Of a DNA stretch of 64,000 nucleotides, positions 29,016 through 39,104 are shown piece by piece. The translations under genes and the position numbers were made by a program. Below the pieces are notes generated by a model. The model saw only the letters and a program-made list of their open reading frames with translations, was not told the DNA's origin and made no database searches. The first letter of the stretch is position 1. Each line of letters begins with the position of its first letter. This DNA comes from Dyadobacter jejuensis (lineage in GTDB: Bacteria > Bacteroidota > Bacteroidia > Cytophagales > Spirosomataceae): contig NZ_QGDT01000005.1 of assembly GCF_003149085.1 (NCBI RefSeq), positions 277,287-341,286 on the forward strand, given 5' to 3'.

Positions 29016-29573
29016 ATGATGCGTAAACTTACCTCTTTTACTTTCCTATCCCTCAATGGCTATTACAAGGGAGAGAACGACGATACGAGCTGGCATCGCC
29101 ATGGTGAAGAAGAAGGAAAATACTCCGAACAATCTCTTAGTGCGGACAACGCCCTTCTCTTTGGTAGAATCACCTATGAGATGATGTCCAATTTTTGGCC
29201 GACGCCAATGGCCGCAGAAATGTTTCCGGTAGTAGCGGCTGGCATGAATAACGCCGAGAAAATTGTATTCTCAAATACTTTAAAAATTCCGGATTGGAGT
29301 AACACCACCATTCTGAATGGTGATATTGTGGGCCGAATACGCAAGCTAAAATCAAGCGAAGGGCCTGACCTGACTATTTTAGGGAGTGGAAGTATTGTTT
29401 CACAGTTTTCTAATGCGGGATTGATTGATATTTATCAAATCATGATCGATCCCGTGGCATTGCCAAGTGGTACTCCTCTTTTTGAAGGAATAAAAAGTAA
29501 GCTCGATTTGAAACTCACGGATTCCAGGATATTCAAGAGTGGCGTGGTATTGCTCACTTATACTAAACCATAA
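29016..29573 (+). CDS. Dihydrofolate reductase/RibD C-terminal-like reductase
   Basis: 185 residues from ATG 29016 (an upstream in-frame ATG at 28977 is less plausible). RKLTSFTFLSLNGYYKGEND, the LLFGRITYEMM motif and DLTILGSGSIVSQF match the RibD C-terminal/DfrA-like fold that binds NADPH. IDIYQIMIDPVALPSGTPLF is the usual C-terminal half. The true substrate of these stand-alone proteins is not known. It is followed after 3 nt by a paralogue, so the two form a tandem pair. Confidence 0.85.
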   Translation: MMRKLTSFTFLSLNGYYKGENDDTSWHRHGEEEGKYSEQSLSADNALLFGRITYEMMSNFWPTPMAAEMFPVVAAGMNNAEKIVFSNTLKIPDWSNTTILNGDIVGRIRKLKSSEGPDLTILGSGSIVSQFSNAGLIDIYQIMIDPVALPSGTPLFEGIKSKLDLKLTDSRIFKSGVVLLTYTKP

Positions 29574-29576
29574 AAT

Positions 29577-30137
29577 ATGAGAAATGTTATTGCGGCCATA
29601 AACATGACGCTTGACGGGATTTGCGACCATACAGCAGGCATGCCCGATGATGATTTACATCTACATTATGCCAGCCTAATAGGCCATGCTGGAGTAATTT
29701 TATATGGAAGGACGACCTACCAGCTCATGCAATATTGGCAAACACTGCTAAAAAATCCTTCAGGCCAGAAAGCTATGGACGATTTTGCTTTGGCAATGGA
29801 CAAAATACCAAAAATTGTTTTTTCACGGACCTTAAAAAACACCGAATGGGAAAGTGCAGAATTGTCCAATCGCCCCCTTGAGGAAATGATTTCAGAACTC
29901 AAACAATCTCCCAATGGGGAAAATAAAGATATCCTGGTCGGCAGTCGGAGGTGAATTATTCAGTTACTAAACCTGAATTTGATAGATGAGTTTCAGGTTT
30001 GCATTTACCCAATGCTTGAAGGAAAAGGTCGGGCCTTGTTTGACAAAATCAAAGACCAGAAAATTTTCAGCCTTGTAAATACAAAAATCTTCATGTCAGG
30101 AGCAATTGTGCTTTATTACGAACCGAAGCGTCAATAG
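29577..30137 (+). pseudogene. RibD C-terminal-like reductase with in-frame TGA
   Basis: One uninterrupted frame of 187 codons apart from TGA at 29952-29954. The first 125 codons cover ILYGRTTYQLMQYW and KDILVGSRR, and after the stop the same frame continues IIQLLNLNLIDEFQVCIYP and ends GAIVLYYEPKRQ. The part after the stop is the normal C-terminal half of the fold, so the TGA replaces a codon such as TTA or TCA. It is probably dead, while its neighbour at 29016 is intact. Confidence 0.8.
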
Positions 30138-30333
30138 TCAAAGTGAAGTTTATCCAGGCATTCCATGATCATAATAGCCAATGGAAAAAAATAGCAGGGT
30201 ACAGAAATCTGATGGACCAGGTGCCGCCTAGTATTACACTTGCCTAGGTTTGGGCCGGGTCGCTGGGTGTCAATTAAGCCGTCATTTTGTATTTGTATAG
30301 TTTCCCTACTGGTTCTAGGATTCAAGAGCATGA

Positions 30334-31158
30334 TTAGTTTATGCCCACCCCCGCACTGGCGTAGCCGGTAACTACATGGATATGACTCATCCCATCCGCA
30401 GAGATATTAAAAACCAGCATTAACCTCGTTTGAGCGGTAATTGGTATATTAAGTCCGGAGGTAATACCATTGCTTATCGAGCCAATTGCTACTATTCCGG
30501 TAAGCGAAGGTGCTAGTGTAACTATAGCACCAGGGACCGGAGTAAAAAGGTCATTGAGAGTAGTGGATTGGTATAGTTGAGCGGATATGGTGACGGTAGA
30601 ACCCACTAATGTTATAGCAACTGTATTACTAAAATAGGCACTTATGGATGTAATGGTGCCATCCCGAGGCATAGAAAAAGCCATATTAGGAATAAATGCA
30701 GCACTAATGTTGCCGCCAACGAGGGAGATCCCAGAGGTTGAACTGCCAAATCCAATTACTGAAGCATTATCAGTTAAGCCTCCTACAGTAGTATTCATTG
30801 TGATGGGTGTACCAGAAGCGTAAGGAATGATGGTGGAAGGAGGATTGTTGGAAGGAGGTGTTACGGGTTTCCAGCTTCCGTCAAAATAATACAAACCAGG
30901 CGTATTATCGGTTTGATAGATGATTAGGCCATTTGCCGGAGAATCGATTCCGTCCCTTGTGCTTTGGTCCATTCTTGGTATGAGCAGGCCTTTGTCTGCC
31001 GATTGTACCTCAAGCTGGGCACTGGCATGTGGTGTGGTAGTACCAATGCCTACTTGTGCCCATGTCTTGAAAGAAAGAACCACTGAAAATATAGCGAAGA
31101 GAACGGATAAGAACGTTAGACGTGGCAAGTTGGGTATATAAATCATGGTGCTTTTCAT
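30334..31158 (-). CDS. Secreted protein with BclB C-terminal domain
   Basis: 274 residues. Signal peptide at about 1-35 ([10 protein letters not shown]). Then comes a Bacteroidota surface-protein start ([31 protein letters not shown]), and from about residue 108 the domain known from Bacillus exosporium proteins Bcl[47 protein letters not shown] and [15 protein letters not shown] are all recognisable. It probably forms a trimeric jelly-roll on the cell surface. No collagen-like repeat precedes the domain, unlike BclB itself. It lies 21 nt upstream of nothing else on this strand and just after the T9SS gene below. Confidence 0.78.
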   Translation of the reverse strand: MKSTMIYIPNLPRLTFLSVLFAIFSVVLSFKTWAQVGIGTTTPHASAQLEVQSADKGLLIPRMDQSTRDGIDSPANGLIIYQTDNTPGLYYFDGSWKPVTPPSNNPPSTIIPYASGTPITMNTTVGGLTDNASVIGFGSSTSGISLVGGNISAAFIPNMAFSMPRDGTITSISAYFSNTVAITLVGSTVTISAQLYQSTTLNDLFTPVPGAIVTLAPSLTGIVAIGSISNGITSGLNIPITAQTRLMLVFNISADGMSHIHVVTGYASAGVGIN

Positions 31159-31179
31159 AATCAGGAGGGTGTTAACAGG

Positions 31180-32154
31180 TTAGGGTTTTACGATTTTATA
31201 GGAATGTATGGTGCCACTGGCATTTTGTAATTGGAGCAAGTATATTCCAGCAGGGAGGCTTTTGATGTCTATCGGCAGATGGTCGTAGGACCTCAGGAGC
31301 TCCTGTCCTTGAGTATTAAGAAGCCGCAGTGAGGCGATGTCTTGCCTGTATTTTGGATGGATAACGATCCGATCCCCCACCGGGTTTGGATATACTACCA
31401 CCGTAAATTCTTCGTCATTCGTTACGTTAATGATTTTACTAAATGCAAATGTCCCGTCCAGGTCCACCATTTTGAGCCGGTAAAGATTGTTGCCCAACCA
31501 TGGATTATTGTCGAAAAATGAATAGGCTTTCGGTTCGGAACTATTAGTAGTAGACGTTACTCGTCCTAATGCCATCCAAGTTTTGTTATTAAGGCGTTTT
31601 TGGATCTCGAAGAAATCGCTATTCGTTTCCTCGGTGGTTTTCCAGTTAAGTACGATTCGATTCTCCTCTTGCTTACCACCAAATTCAACCAAGGTTACCG
31701 GTAAAGCTCCTAAGGTAGCAGCAGTGATTTTGCTGATAGATACCTCGGGTGTGATACTGTTGTAAACATAATTGTCGTCACTGTTTACGGTACTACCCAT
31801 ACTCGTGATGGGTACGTCGTTGCTGATATAGGCCACTTGAAGGTTACTTTCGATGTTTCCATTCAGTTCTGATGGATCTAAATAGTATAGACCCAGTTCG
31901 CCCTCAAATAGAATGGGGGTGGCGAATTCATAAACTCTTGAAATACTGCTAGGGGAGCCCAGTATTTCAGTAGATGAAATGGTAAGGGCATTGTCGCTGA
32001 TCGTCATATCGGCTGTGGGGGTGACGGTAAGGCCGTTAATCGCCGTGGAGGTGTTGCTGAGAATGGTCACGCCTTCGGTCCCAACGACAAACTGTGCTTG
32101 AATTGGTATGGTGGCCAATAATGCCAACATACCAGAGAGGAGGTAGTTTTTCAT
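31180..32154 (-). CDS. Secreted protein with T9SS type A sorting domain
   Basis: 324 residues from ATG 32154, chosen because a signal peptide (LLSGMLALLATIPIQA) starts there; a frame-open start at 32205 adds an unlikely leader. The N-terminal half is a beta-rich region of unknown role. The second half has LPVTLVEFGGKQEENRIVLN, common just before sorting domains. The C-terminus (VYPNPVGDRIVI, LPAGIYLLQLQ) is the T9SS signal for export and surface anchoring. It precedes the BclB-C gene by 21 nt on the same strand, so both surface proteins are probably co-made. Confidence 0.85.
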   Translation of the reverse strand: MKNYLLSGMLALLATIPIQAQFVVGTEGVTILSNTSTAINGLTVTPTADMTISDNALTISSTEILGSPSSISRVYEFATPILFEGELGLYYLDPSELNGNIESNLQVAYISNDVPITSMGSTVNSDDNYVYNSITPEVSISKITAATLGALPVTLVEFGGKQEENRIVLNWKTTEETNSDFFEIQKRLNNKTWMALGRVTSTTNSSEPKAYSFFDNNPWLGNNLYRLKMVDLDGTFAFSKIINVTNDEEFTVVVYPNPVGDRIVIHPKYRQDIASLRLLNTQGQELLRSYDHLPIDIKSLPAGIYLLQLQNASGTIHSYKIVKP

Positions 32155-32788
32155 GCCATCATATGATTTTATGGGATTACTTTGAATAGCGAATCCATGT
32201 ATCATTTGATTAAATCTACAATTTATTTTATTGAATATGAAGTTTATTGCATAGAATTAGCTCTATATCTTATTGTGTTTGAGTTAAATAGTTTAAAATC
32301 GGCTGAGGAGTGGGCGCTACAAAGAAAGAGTCTGTCCAAATTTTTATCAGTCCTTAAAGGCATACTGGGCTAATCGTGCTCCATCCATGTGCTGTTGAAA
32401 CCGGGGGGGGGCGGTATATTTAAACCCATGCATCCCGCTGTGTTCACCTTGATAATTAGATTCAATAGATGTAATATTACAGCATTAATACCTATGGCAA
32501 TTGCCAGACAAAGGATTCCTGTAAATAAACCAAAGGACCTATTCGCTCACCCGTCAGGCGGAAGAAGACTTTATTCATAATTGTATAGGTTTAAAAAAAT
32601 GGTGAATTACAAGCAGAAAAGTACATTTCCTCTATGGAAAACGCTTTTGAATGAACGGCACAAAGCTAGAATGATCAATCGATCAGGAATATGAACTGGC
32701 TTTCCGAATGGGTGGCAGACTGTAAAGAGAAGATTTAATCTATTTTTCCTATCCCCTCTAAGGATATTGAACCATTATTGAGTAGAAA
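32155..32788. other. Intergenic with possible gene debris
   Basis: About 630 nt. A run of eight G near 32401 is notable. At about 32610-32740 plus-strand frames give a helical stretch (LQAEKYISSMENAFE) and then, after a shift, DQEYELAFRMGGRL, which looks like the tail of a small helical protein. Not enough to name a gene. Confidence 0.3.
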
Positions 32789-33856
32789 ATGAGTAGATTC
32801 ATCAGGAAGGTAAGCGTAGGGTTTGTGGCGGCAGTATTTATGGCGTTAGTTGTTTATGGTCAGGTAGATAACCCCTTAAATCGGCTAGTACCTCGGGAGG
32901 AAATGGAACGTATTTTTGATGAAATCAAAACGCCATACAAATATGGTGTTGTGCTACAACATCCAGATACTACCAAGATGGTGGATAGTCCTACCATCTT
33001 TCGCAAAAACGATGTTTGGTATATGACATATATTGTTTTCGATGGTCATGGATATGAGACTTGGTTGTCGGAAAGTGATGATTTGCTTCACTGGAAATCG
33101 AAAGGAAAAATATTGTCGTTTACAGATGGGACTTGGGATGCTAACCAGAAAGCCGGCTATGTTTCTCTCGTTAATACCGAGTGGGGAGGTGATTATTCCG
33201 CAGAAAATTATAAAGACAAATACTGGATGACCTATTTGGGTGGAAATACGGCCGGATACGAATCCGGCACTTTAAAGATAGGTTTGGCAAACGCTACGAC
33301 TTTGACGGAGGCCGTAGAATGGAATACCACTCATGCGCCACTATTGTCGCCCGAAGATGAGGATGTTCGTTGGTTTGAGAATAAAACCATTTATAAAAGT
33401 CTGGTCATTCATGATAAGCTCCAACATACTGGGCATCCCTTTGTGATGTATTATAATGCAAAAGGCGACACGGCTAAGTATGAAAGTATTGCCATGGCCG
33501 TATCCGACGATATGCTCACCTGGAAGAGGTATGGAGAACATCCTATAATCACGAAGGGGAAAGGTATTTGTGGCGATGCGCAGATTGCGAAAATCGGTGA
33601 TATTTATGTGATGTTCTATTTTGGGGCATTCTGGAAACCCGGCGCTTTCGAGCGCTTTGCCTGCTCGTATGACTTAATCAATTGGACAGACTGGGACGGA
33701 GCGGACTTGATCGCTCCGTCCGAGGCTTATGACAAAACCTATGCCCATAAGCCTTGGGTAATCCAGTGGAATGGTGTCGTTTATCACTTTTACAACGCCG
33801 TGGGTGAAAGCGGTAGGGTGATTGCCTTAGCGACGTCCAAAGATTTATCAAATTGA
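32789..33856 (+). CDS. Secreted five-bladed beta-propeller glycosidase (GH43-like)
   Basis: 355 residues with a signal peptide at about 1-25. The start of the propeller, MVDSPTIFRKNDVWYMTYIV, carries the first conserved aspartate. Repeated blades show SESDDLLHWKSKG, MAVSDDMLTWKRYG and ACSYDLINWTDWDG, the usual WxxY and xxxDLxxW pattern of GH43, GH62, GH117 and GH130 enzymes. GDAQIAKIG could hold the second acid. The general acid was not assigned. It ends just after the last blade, somewhat short. Standing alone between surface and oxidoreductase genes, its substrate is open; a neutral or anhydro-sugar side chain is possible. Confidence 0.75.
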   Translation: MSRFIRKVSVGFVAAVFMALVVYGQVDNPLNRLVPREEMERIFDEIKTPYKYGVVLQHPDTTKMVDSPTIFRKNDVWYMTYIVFDGHGYETWLSESDDLLHWKSKGKILSFTDGTWDANQKAGYVSLVNTEWGGDYSAENYKDKYWMTYLGGNTAGYESGTLKIGLANATTLTEAVEWNTTHAPLLSPEDEDVRWFENKTIYKSLVIHDKLQHTGHPFVMYYNAKGDTAKYESIAMAVSDDMLTWKRYGEHPIITKGKGICGDAQIAKIGDIYVMFYFGAFWKPGAFERFACSYDLINWTDWDGADLIAPSEAYDKTYAHKPWVIQWNGVVYHFYNAVGESGRVIALATSKDLSN

Positions 33857-34211
33857 TCGCTCTCATCCGTTCGGCCACCAAGCCTGAGCGTTAGGTGTTT
33901 CCGTAGTCCTATACGGGATATTATAGAATGATTTTTGGTCTCGTATACGGCGGTTCGTTGGGGTTTTCTGGGCTACAAGTTCGACTAGAAATAATCGAGC
34001 CTTCGCTATATAAATAGCAACTGCGATTCGCTGTTGCCCACTTTATCAGCTATTTTGTTTAAAGACAGGTCGGTTTATGTTATATTTATTGTTTAATATT
34101 TACTTCAGGGATTTGGACCAATAGGTCATAACAAGTCCGATACTAAATCGTAAAACGGTAGGCCCTCTGTCCCTTGCCAGGTTACAGATTGAAAAAATAA
34201 ATACTCAAAAC
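33857..34211. other. Intergenic, nothing recognised
   Basis: About 355 nt between two plus-strand genes. No open frame, hairpin or clear promoter motif. Confidence 0.4.
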
Positions 34212-35180
34212 ATGAAAGCGGCAATACGTAGAAGTTATGGTTCCCCAGATGCAATTAGAATTGAGGATATAGAAAAACCCATCCCCAATGAAAATCAACT
34301 CTTAATAAAGGTTCATGCATGTACCGTCAATCGGACAGATTGCGCCATACTTAGTGCAAAACCCTTTATTATGCGCTTTCTTTTGGGATTGTTGCGACCC
34401 AGGAAAATAATATTGGGGACCGACTTTGCCGGTGAAGTAGTTTCAGTAGGTGCGAATGTCAGGTCTTTTAGCATGGGGGATGGGGTTTATGGTTTTAATG
34501 ACTCGGGCCTTGGGTCACAGGCTGAATATACTTTGACAACGATCGATAATTTATTCCCCATTCCCGAAGAGGTAGGTTATCATCAAGCCGCAGCAAGTCT
34601 GGAAGGAGCTCATTATGCCTACACTTTTATTCATAAAGTAAATATCCAATCTGGTCAGAAAGTACTGATCAATGGGGCAACTGGCGGGATTGGCTCGGCG
34701 CTCCTGCAATTTGTAAGACAATTTGATGTTGAAATTACCGCCACCTGTAATACCAAAAATATCGAGCTGGTGCGATCGTTGGGAGCCGATAAAATATGCG
34801 ATTATACCCAAGAAGACTTTACGAAAGGGGGGGATACCTACGACTTTATATTCGATACTGTGGGTAAAAGTACCTTTGGAAAGTGCAAATCACTATTAAA
34901 AGAAAATGGAATTTATATATCCTCAGAGCTAGGGCCTTACTCTCAAAATGTTTTTTATCCACTTTTGACATCCTTCTCCGGTAAAAAGGTGATTTTCCCG
35001 ATTCCTTATCCTGTGCGGGAAACGATTCCTTATATCAGAAATCTTTTGAAGTCTGGAAAGTTCAAGCCAGTAATAGATCGAAGCTATGTACTTGAGGATA
35101 TAGGCCAGGCTTACGAATATGTGCGGCAAGGGCTGAAAACAGGGAATGTTTTAATCGATGTGGTGCCCAACAAGCAATAA
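34212..35180 (+). CDS. NAD(P)-dependent medium-chain oxidoreductase (quinone reductase-like)
   Basis: 322 residues. The N-terminal GroES-like domain has VHACTVNRTDCAIL and GTDFAGEVVSVGANV. The nucleotide domain has LINGATGGIGSALLQF with the expected glycine-rich turn, and FDTVGKSTF. Zinc-binding cysteines are not clustered, so it is probably of the zinc-free quinone/enoyl reductase type that detoxifies electrophilic carbonyls. Cytoplasmic. No close operon partner. Confidence 0.88.
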   Translation: MKAAIRRSYGSPDAIRIEDIEKPIPNENQLLIKVHACTVNRTDCAILSAKPFIMRFLLGLLRPRKIILGTDFAGEVVSVGANVRSFSMGDGVYGFNDSGLGSQAEYTLTTIDNLFPIPEEVGYHQAAASLEGAHYAYTFIHKVNIQSGQKVLINGATGGIGSALLQFVRQFDVEITATCNTKNIELVRSLGADKICDYTQEDFTKGGDTYDFIFDTVGKSTFGKCKSLLKENGIYISSELGPYSQNVFYPLLTSFSGKKVIFPIPYPVRETIPYIRNLLKSGKFKPVIDRSYVLEDIGQAYEYVRQGLKTGNVLIDVVPNKQ

Positions 35181-35284
35181 GGGCCAAACATTGAATTGTA
35201 ATCGGGTAATAATTGAAACAAACTTGCTTTGGTTTCTTTTAAACGGTTGGACCAATCAAGCCCTTACAAAAATTGATCAAACAA

Positions 35285-37226
35285 ATGAATTTTTTGAATA
35301 GAATAAGAATAACACTCCTATTAATAATACCTGGTTTATGCTCGATGGTGGCCTATTCACAGCCTATTAATTTGGAAAAAAATACGCAAACGCTTTTGAA
35401 TCGGCTGGAACCTAGTGCTGTGAAGTCTATAGTTACAAATCAAAATACGTCCAAGGCGGAGCAACTCCTCGAATATTACAAAAATAGAAAGCATATCAAG
35501 CATCCTATCAATAGTGGATCGGACCGGGGGATGATTGCTGAAAAGGAATTGAAATATGCAAATGATGCACTCGCGCATATATTTGTGGGACAGCCTAGTT
35601 ATCCACCTCATTTTTGCGGAGATGATATCAACTGGAATTCTCGACCCGTCCCCGATAATGAATGGGTGTGGCAACTCAATCGCATGTATTTCTGGGATGC
35701 GATGGGAAAGGTATATGCCAAAACTGGGGATGAGCGCTATGCCAAAGAATGGTGTAGTCAGTTGGTAGACTGGACCGACAAGAATCCACGCGACAAAGCC
35801 CATGACTATGCTTGGAGGTCTATTGAGGCAGGAATAAGAGGGTATAAATGGACCGGCCTTTACTACCAATTTCTCAAATCGGAACATTTTACATCGGAGG
35901 TGCTGGTTTCTTTGATGAACAGTTGCTATGACCATGCCGAATTTTTAATGACCAAATATACTTCAGGCAGTAATTGGAGTCTTATGGAGGCCGAGGGCCT
36001 TGCTTTTATTGCCATTACCTTTCCAGAATTTAAAAATTCAGAAAAGTGGAAAACGGAGGCCATACGCCGACTTAATATTGAAATAGACCACCAGGTATAT
36101 GCCGATGGGCATCAGCGCGAATTGGCCATGGGGTATCATTTGGGTTGTATTCACTGGTTTTACAGAACTTATGAGCTAGCCCAAATGAATGGATTAGGAG
36201 ACGCTTTCCCGGATTCATTTCATAAAAAGATAGAGAAAATGTGTGAGGTCCCTATGAAAATAGGTTTGCCCGATGGTACGCATGCACAGTTTGGCGATGA
36301 TTGGGCTGGAGTTCCTGGGCAGCATGCCAATTTGTTCAAGAAATGGTCGGAACTATTTAATAGGGAAGATTTTCTTTTTATGGCCACCAACGGCGAACAA
36401 GGTCATAGGCCCGATCAAACCGCCTATGCATTAAATAATAGTGGAATCTACTCCCTACGGAGTGACTGGGGTAAAGATGCTATCGGTATGGTTTTAAAAT
36501 GTGGCCCAAATGGGGGAGGGCACTGTCAGCCTGATAATGGAACCTTTACCCTGGCTGCAGGAGGGCGAACTTTGATGCCCGATGCGGGAAGTTATATTTA
36601 CCATGGCGACCCAGAAGGCCGGAAATGGTTCCGTCAAACGAAGGTGCATCAGACCCTAACGCTGAATGGAAAAAATACAAAATATGCCCCTAAGCTACTT
36701 AACTGGAAACCCGGAGCCCATCTGGATGTTTTGGTAGTTGAAAATGCCGGGTATCCCGATCTTACCCACCGCCGTTCCGTATTCTTTGTAGATAAAAGGT
36801 ATTTCGATATTGTAGACGAAGCCATTGGAGCGGGTATTGGTGATGTGGATATTCATTTTCAATTGGCCCCAGGCAAGGCCGTAGTCAACGGCGATCAGGG
36901 TTCTTTTCGGTCCGATTATAAAGAAGGATGGAATATTTTTGTGGCTTCTAATCAGCAGAAAGGACTTGAACTCCATGAAGAAGAGGGGAGGGTGTCTTTT
37001 GGAATACACCAAAGCGGAAACGAGACCCGCCTTTCGTTACCGATTAAAAAAATCAAGCGAGGAGTCCGTCCTGCGGTTTGTGACCTTGGTTGCTCCCTAC
37101 GAAAAGGATATTCCACAGATAAAAGTGGAACTCCTGAATCGACCGGGGCAAGACTTCAATCATCTTCAAATTTTGGTTCAAGAAAAGGGTGTGAAAAGGA
37201 TTTTGAAAAGTGAGTTTAAGGACTAA
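35285..37226 (+). pseudogene. PL12-like heparinase II/III lyase, frameshifted near the 3' end
   Basis: Signal peptide from ATG 35285. A heparinase helical barrel (about 60-360) has WVWQLNRMYFWDAMGKVY, SNWSLMEAEGL and MGYHLGCIHWFYRTY. A beta-sandwich follows, with GGGHCQPDNGTFTLAAGGRT and WFRQTKVHQTLTLNGKN, close to heparinase III (PL12). Near 37000-37040 the frame changes: the proper C-terminus is RPAFRYRLKKSSEESVLRF through QDFNHLQILVQEKGV, ending at 37226, whereas the unshifted frame gives unrelated basic residues to 37213. The shift lies beside an A-run and could be a sequencing error. If intact, the enzyme would cleave uronic-acid-containing sulfated polysaccharides by elimination. Confidence 0.82.
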
Positions 37227-37237
37227 AAAGGGAGTGC

Positions 37238-37666
37238 TTACGGTGTAATGTCTGTTTCAAAGGACGGCAGTAGCCTAGCATCCTCTAAGGCAGCTGTTCG
37301 GTGGCCCTCAATTTTAATGTAATCCTTGCTTTGGGCAAATTCAATGAATTTAGCTACCGAATGGTGTTTGACTAACAGCATAGCATCCCATTGCTCGGTC
37401 TGGGGGCCAATTAGAAAGTCTTTACACTTTCCGTAATAGAGAATTTTACTTCCTGCCTTTTCAAAAAGAGGTATGGTATGTTGCAAATACAACTGGTATG
37501 CATCTTCTCCACTGATCTCCTTGGCTGGTTGTAGTGTTTCGAAGTCGGCATAGTTGGCCACTGACCTATATTTGAGTAGGTTTAGCATGACTATTTCTCC
37601 TTTGCCGTTAAAGTTTTGATAAAAACTCATTCCTGCTTCAACAGTTGCATGGGTATAGTGACTCAT
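37238..37666 (-). CDS. DUF1330 domain protein
   Basis: 142 residues, no signal peptide. GEIVMLNLLKYRSVANY near the N-terminus and WDAMLLVKHHSVAKFIEF near the C-terminus are the two halves of the ferredoxin-like DUF1330 (dimeric alpha-beta barrel) fold. The function of the family is unknown; it resembles EthD and antibiotic monooxygenase folds. It converges on the lyase gene with only 11 nt between them. Confidence 0.8.
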   Translation of the reverse strand: MSHYTHATVEAGMSFYQNFNGKGEIVMLNLLKYRSVANYADFETLQPAKEISGEDAYQLYLQHTIPLFEKAGSKILYYGKCKDFLIGPQTEQWDAMLLVKHHSVAKFIEFAQSKDYIKIEGHRTAALEDARLLPSFETDITP

Positions 37667-38225
37667 TTTTTTCTGAGGTTAAGTAGCCGATCGTTTTTAT
37701 CTAATCCGCGCTTGTTGGTGTTTGTATGACTCTGTACAGTAGGTGTTTATATAATTTGCGCCTTGGCCAAATTTAACAGAATCATCACTTTTTTCAAATG
37801 ATTCTGGTTTATTTTGCGATGGATTCAATGTTCTAGGTGGCATACAACATTGAATTCTTGTAGCCAGAGGCCTCTAGTGTGCTGATTTGAGGTAGAGCCT
37901 GACCGAAATATGGTCACGCTATACGAGGAGGAGGCCTTTAAAAAGGATGTCAGAAAAGTAGATTATAATATTTAAGACACAGGACATTTTGCATAAGACA
38001 TCGGAATAACTAGGGGATTTATGAAAAATAGGTAGGGTGGATCATTTAATATACCCTTAATAACTGGGCTAAGTAGGCAGAAAGTGTATTTTACTTTAAA
38101 GGATAGTTATTGGTGGGGTACGTCTATCTTGCTCTCTATAACTCAGAGCGTAAATAAATGGCCTCGGTCTGTTTGCGTATTTTGTAGTTAATGGGTATGG
38201 AAGTGTCAATATAAAAATCCTGATT
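37667..38225. other. Intergenic, nothing recognised
   Basis: About 560 AT-rich nt. No persuasive frame on either strand and no strong hairpin. Confidence 0.4.
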
Positions 38226-38567
38226 ATGATTGGTTTTGAATTAACAGTAAGAGGTGAAAAGGTTACGGGTGCCCTAAGGGATGGTGTATTTTCTATTATT
38301 TTGACCAAGATGGCCAATAAGGATTTGGACACTATAGAACTAGATTTTACGGGATTGAATACGGCTGATACGGAAAATTATGAAACGCTTGCGTGGTATC
38401 AGTCGAGCCTAGCGATTGGAGATGAGATCATAATAAAGGTCAAGGAAATTCAGGACGTTTCGCCTCCCATAAAAGTAGGGAAACATAATCTTGAAAACAG
38501 GAATGCCCAGCGGGTTGAAGAATATTATCGCCTAAAGAGGGAGTTGGAGGAAAAGGGGTTAATTTGA
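38226..38567 (+). CDS. Hypothetical protein
   Basis: 113 residues starting MIGFELTVRGEKVTGALRDG. The beta-rich first 85 residues contain TIELDFTGLNTADTENYETL and DEIIIKVKEI, and a charged helix closes the protein (RVEEYYRLKRELEEKG). I do not recognise a named family, though similar small proteins occur in Bacteroidota. No signal peptide or membrane segment. It stands alone, so no role can be inferred. Confidence 0.65.
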   Translation: MIGFELTVRGEKVTGALRDGVFSIILTKMANKDLDTIELDFTGLNTADTENYETLAWYQSSLAIGDEIIIKVKEIQDVSPPIKVGKHNLENRNAQRVEEYYRLKRELEEKGLI

Positions 38568-38598
38568 AGACCTTATATTTCCAGCCGGAGCAAGCGCT

Positions 38599-38727
38599 TT
38601 AAACCGGCGGGTCGGATTTCTGCACCCTCTGATATTCCAAGTAGGAAAATGTGATCGGGATAATGGAAATCACGGCTGTTACTACCAATAGGACTATGAT
38701 GCTACGGGCGTGGCTTAAGAATAGGCC
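38599..38727 (-). pseudogene. Short membrane-protein remnant behind the SdpR-like gene
   Basis: After the repressor's TAG stop the same frame stays open for about 42 codons, with one strong membrane segment (SIIVLLVVTAVISIIPITF) followed by SYLEYQRVQKSDPPV and a TAA at 38599. No start codon is present. SdpR-type repressors are usually followed by the membrane immunity protein SdpI, so this may be what is left of such a gene. That identification is weak. Confidence 0.25.
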
Positions 38728-38978
38728 CTACTTAAATCTTAAAATCCATTGTAAAAGATCATCTATAACCGTCGTATTGAGAGAATAAATCACAAACTTC
38801 CCTTTTTTTCGCTCTGAACCAGCTCAGCCTTTTTAAGAATGTACAGATGTTGCGAGATACTGGGCTTTGAAATATTGAAAAGCTGGGCAATATCACCTGC
38901 CGACATATCCCCAGCTTTTAGGTGAACTAGTATCTCTAGCCGGGTTTTGTCATTCAATGCCTTAAAAATCTCGTTCAT
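38728..38978 (-). pseudogene. SdpR-like ArsR-family repressor, frameshifted near the end
   Basis: From ATG 38978: NEIFKALNDKTRLEILVHLK, AGDIAQLFNISKPSISQHL and ILKKAELVQSEKKG, a complete winged helix. At a seven-base T run (plus strand, near 38804) the frame breaks. With one more base it continues KFVIYSLNTTVIDDLLQWIL to TAG at 38728, the usual SdpR ending. Without it the protein stops after two residues. The DNA-binding part is intact either way, and the lost part is the dimer and wing end. No metal-binding ArsR cysteines are seen. Confidence 0.8.
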
Positions 38979-39104
38979 ATTTAGATATTTAGACAAATAT
39001 CTAAATATATTGGAAATACCCAAGACGGACCTACTTGTAATTGGAATATCAGTCGTTGATACCGTCGAATAGCTCAGTTAGATTAGTCGTTTATACGGGC
39101 CAGA

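Noticed and set aside
38590..38727. Confident SdpI immunity gene after the repressor
   Set aside because: Only one membrane segment and no start. SdpI has several segments, so it is reported only as a low-confidence remnant.
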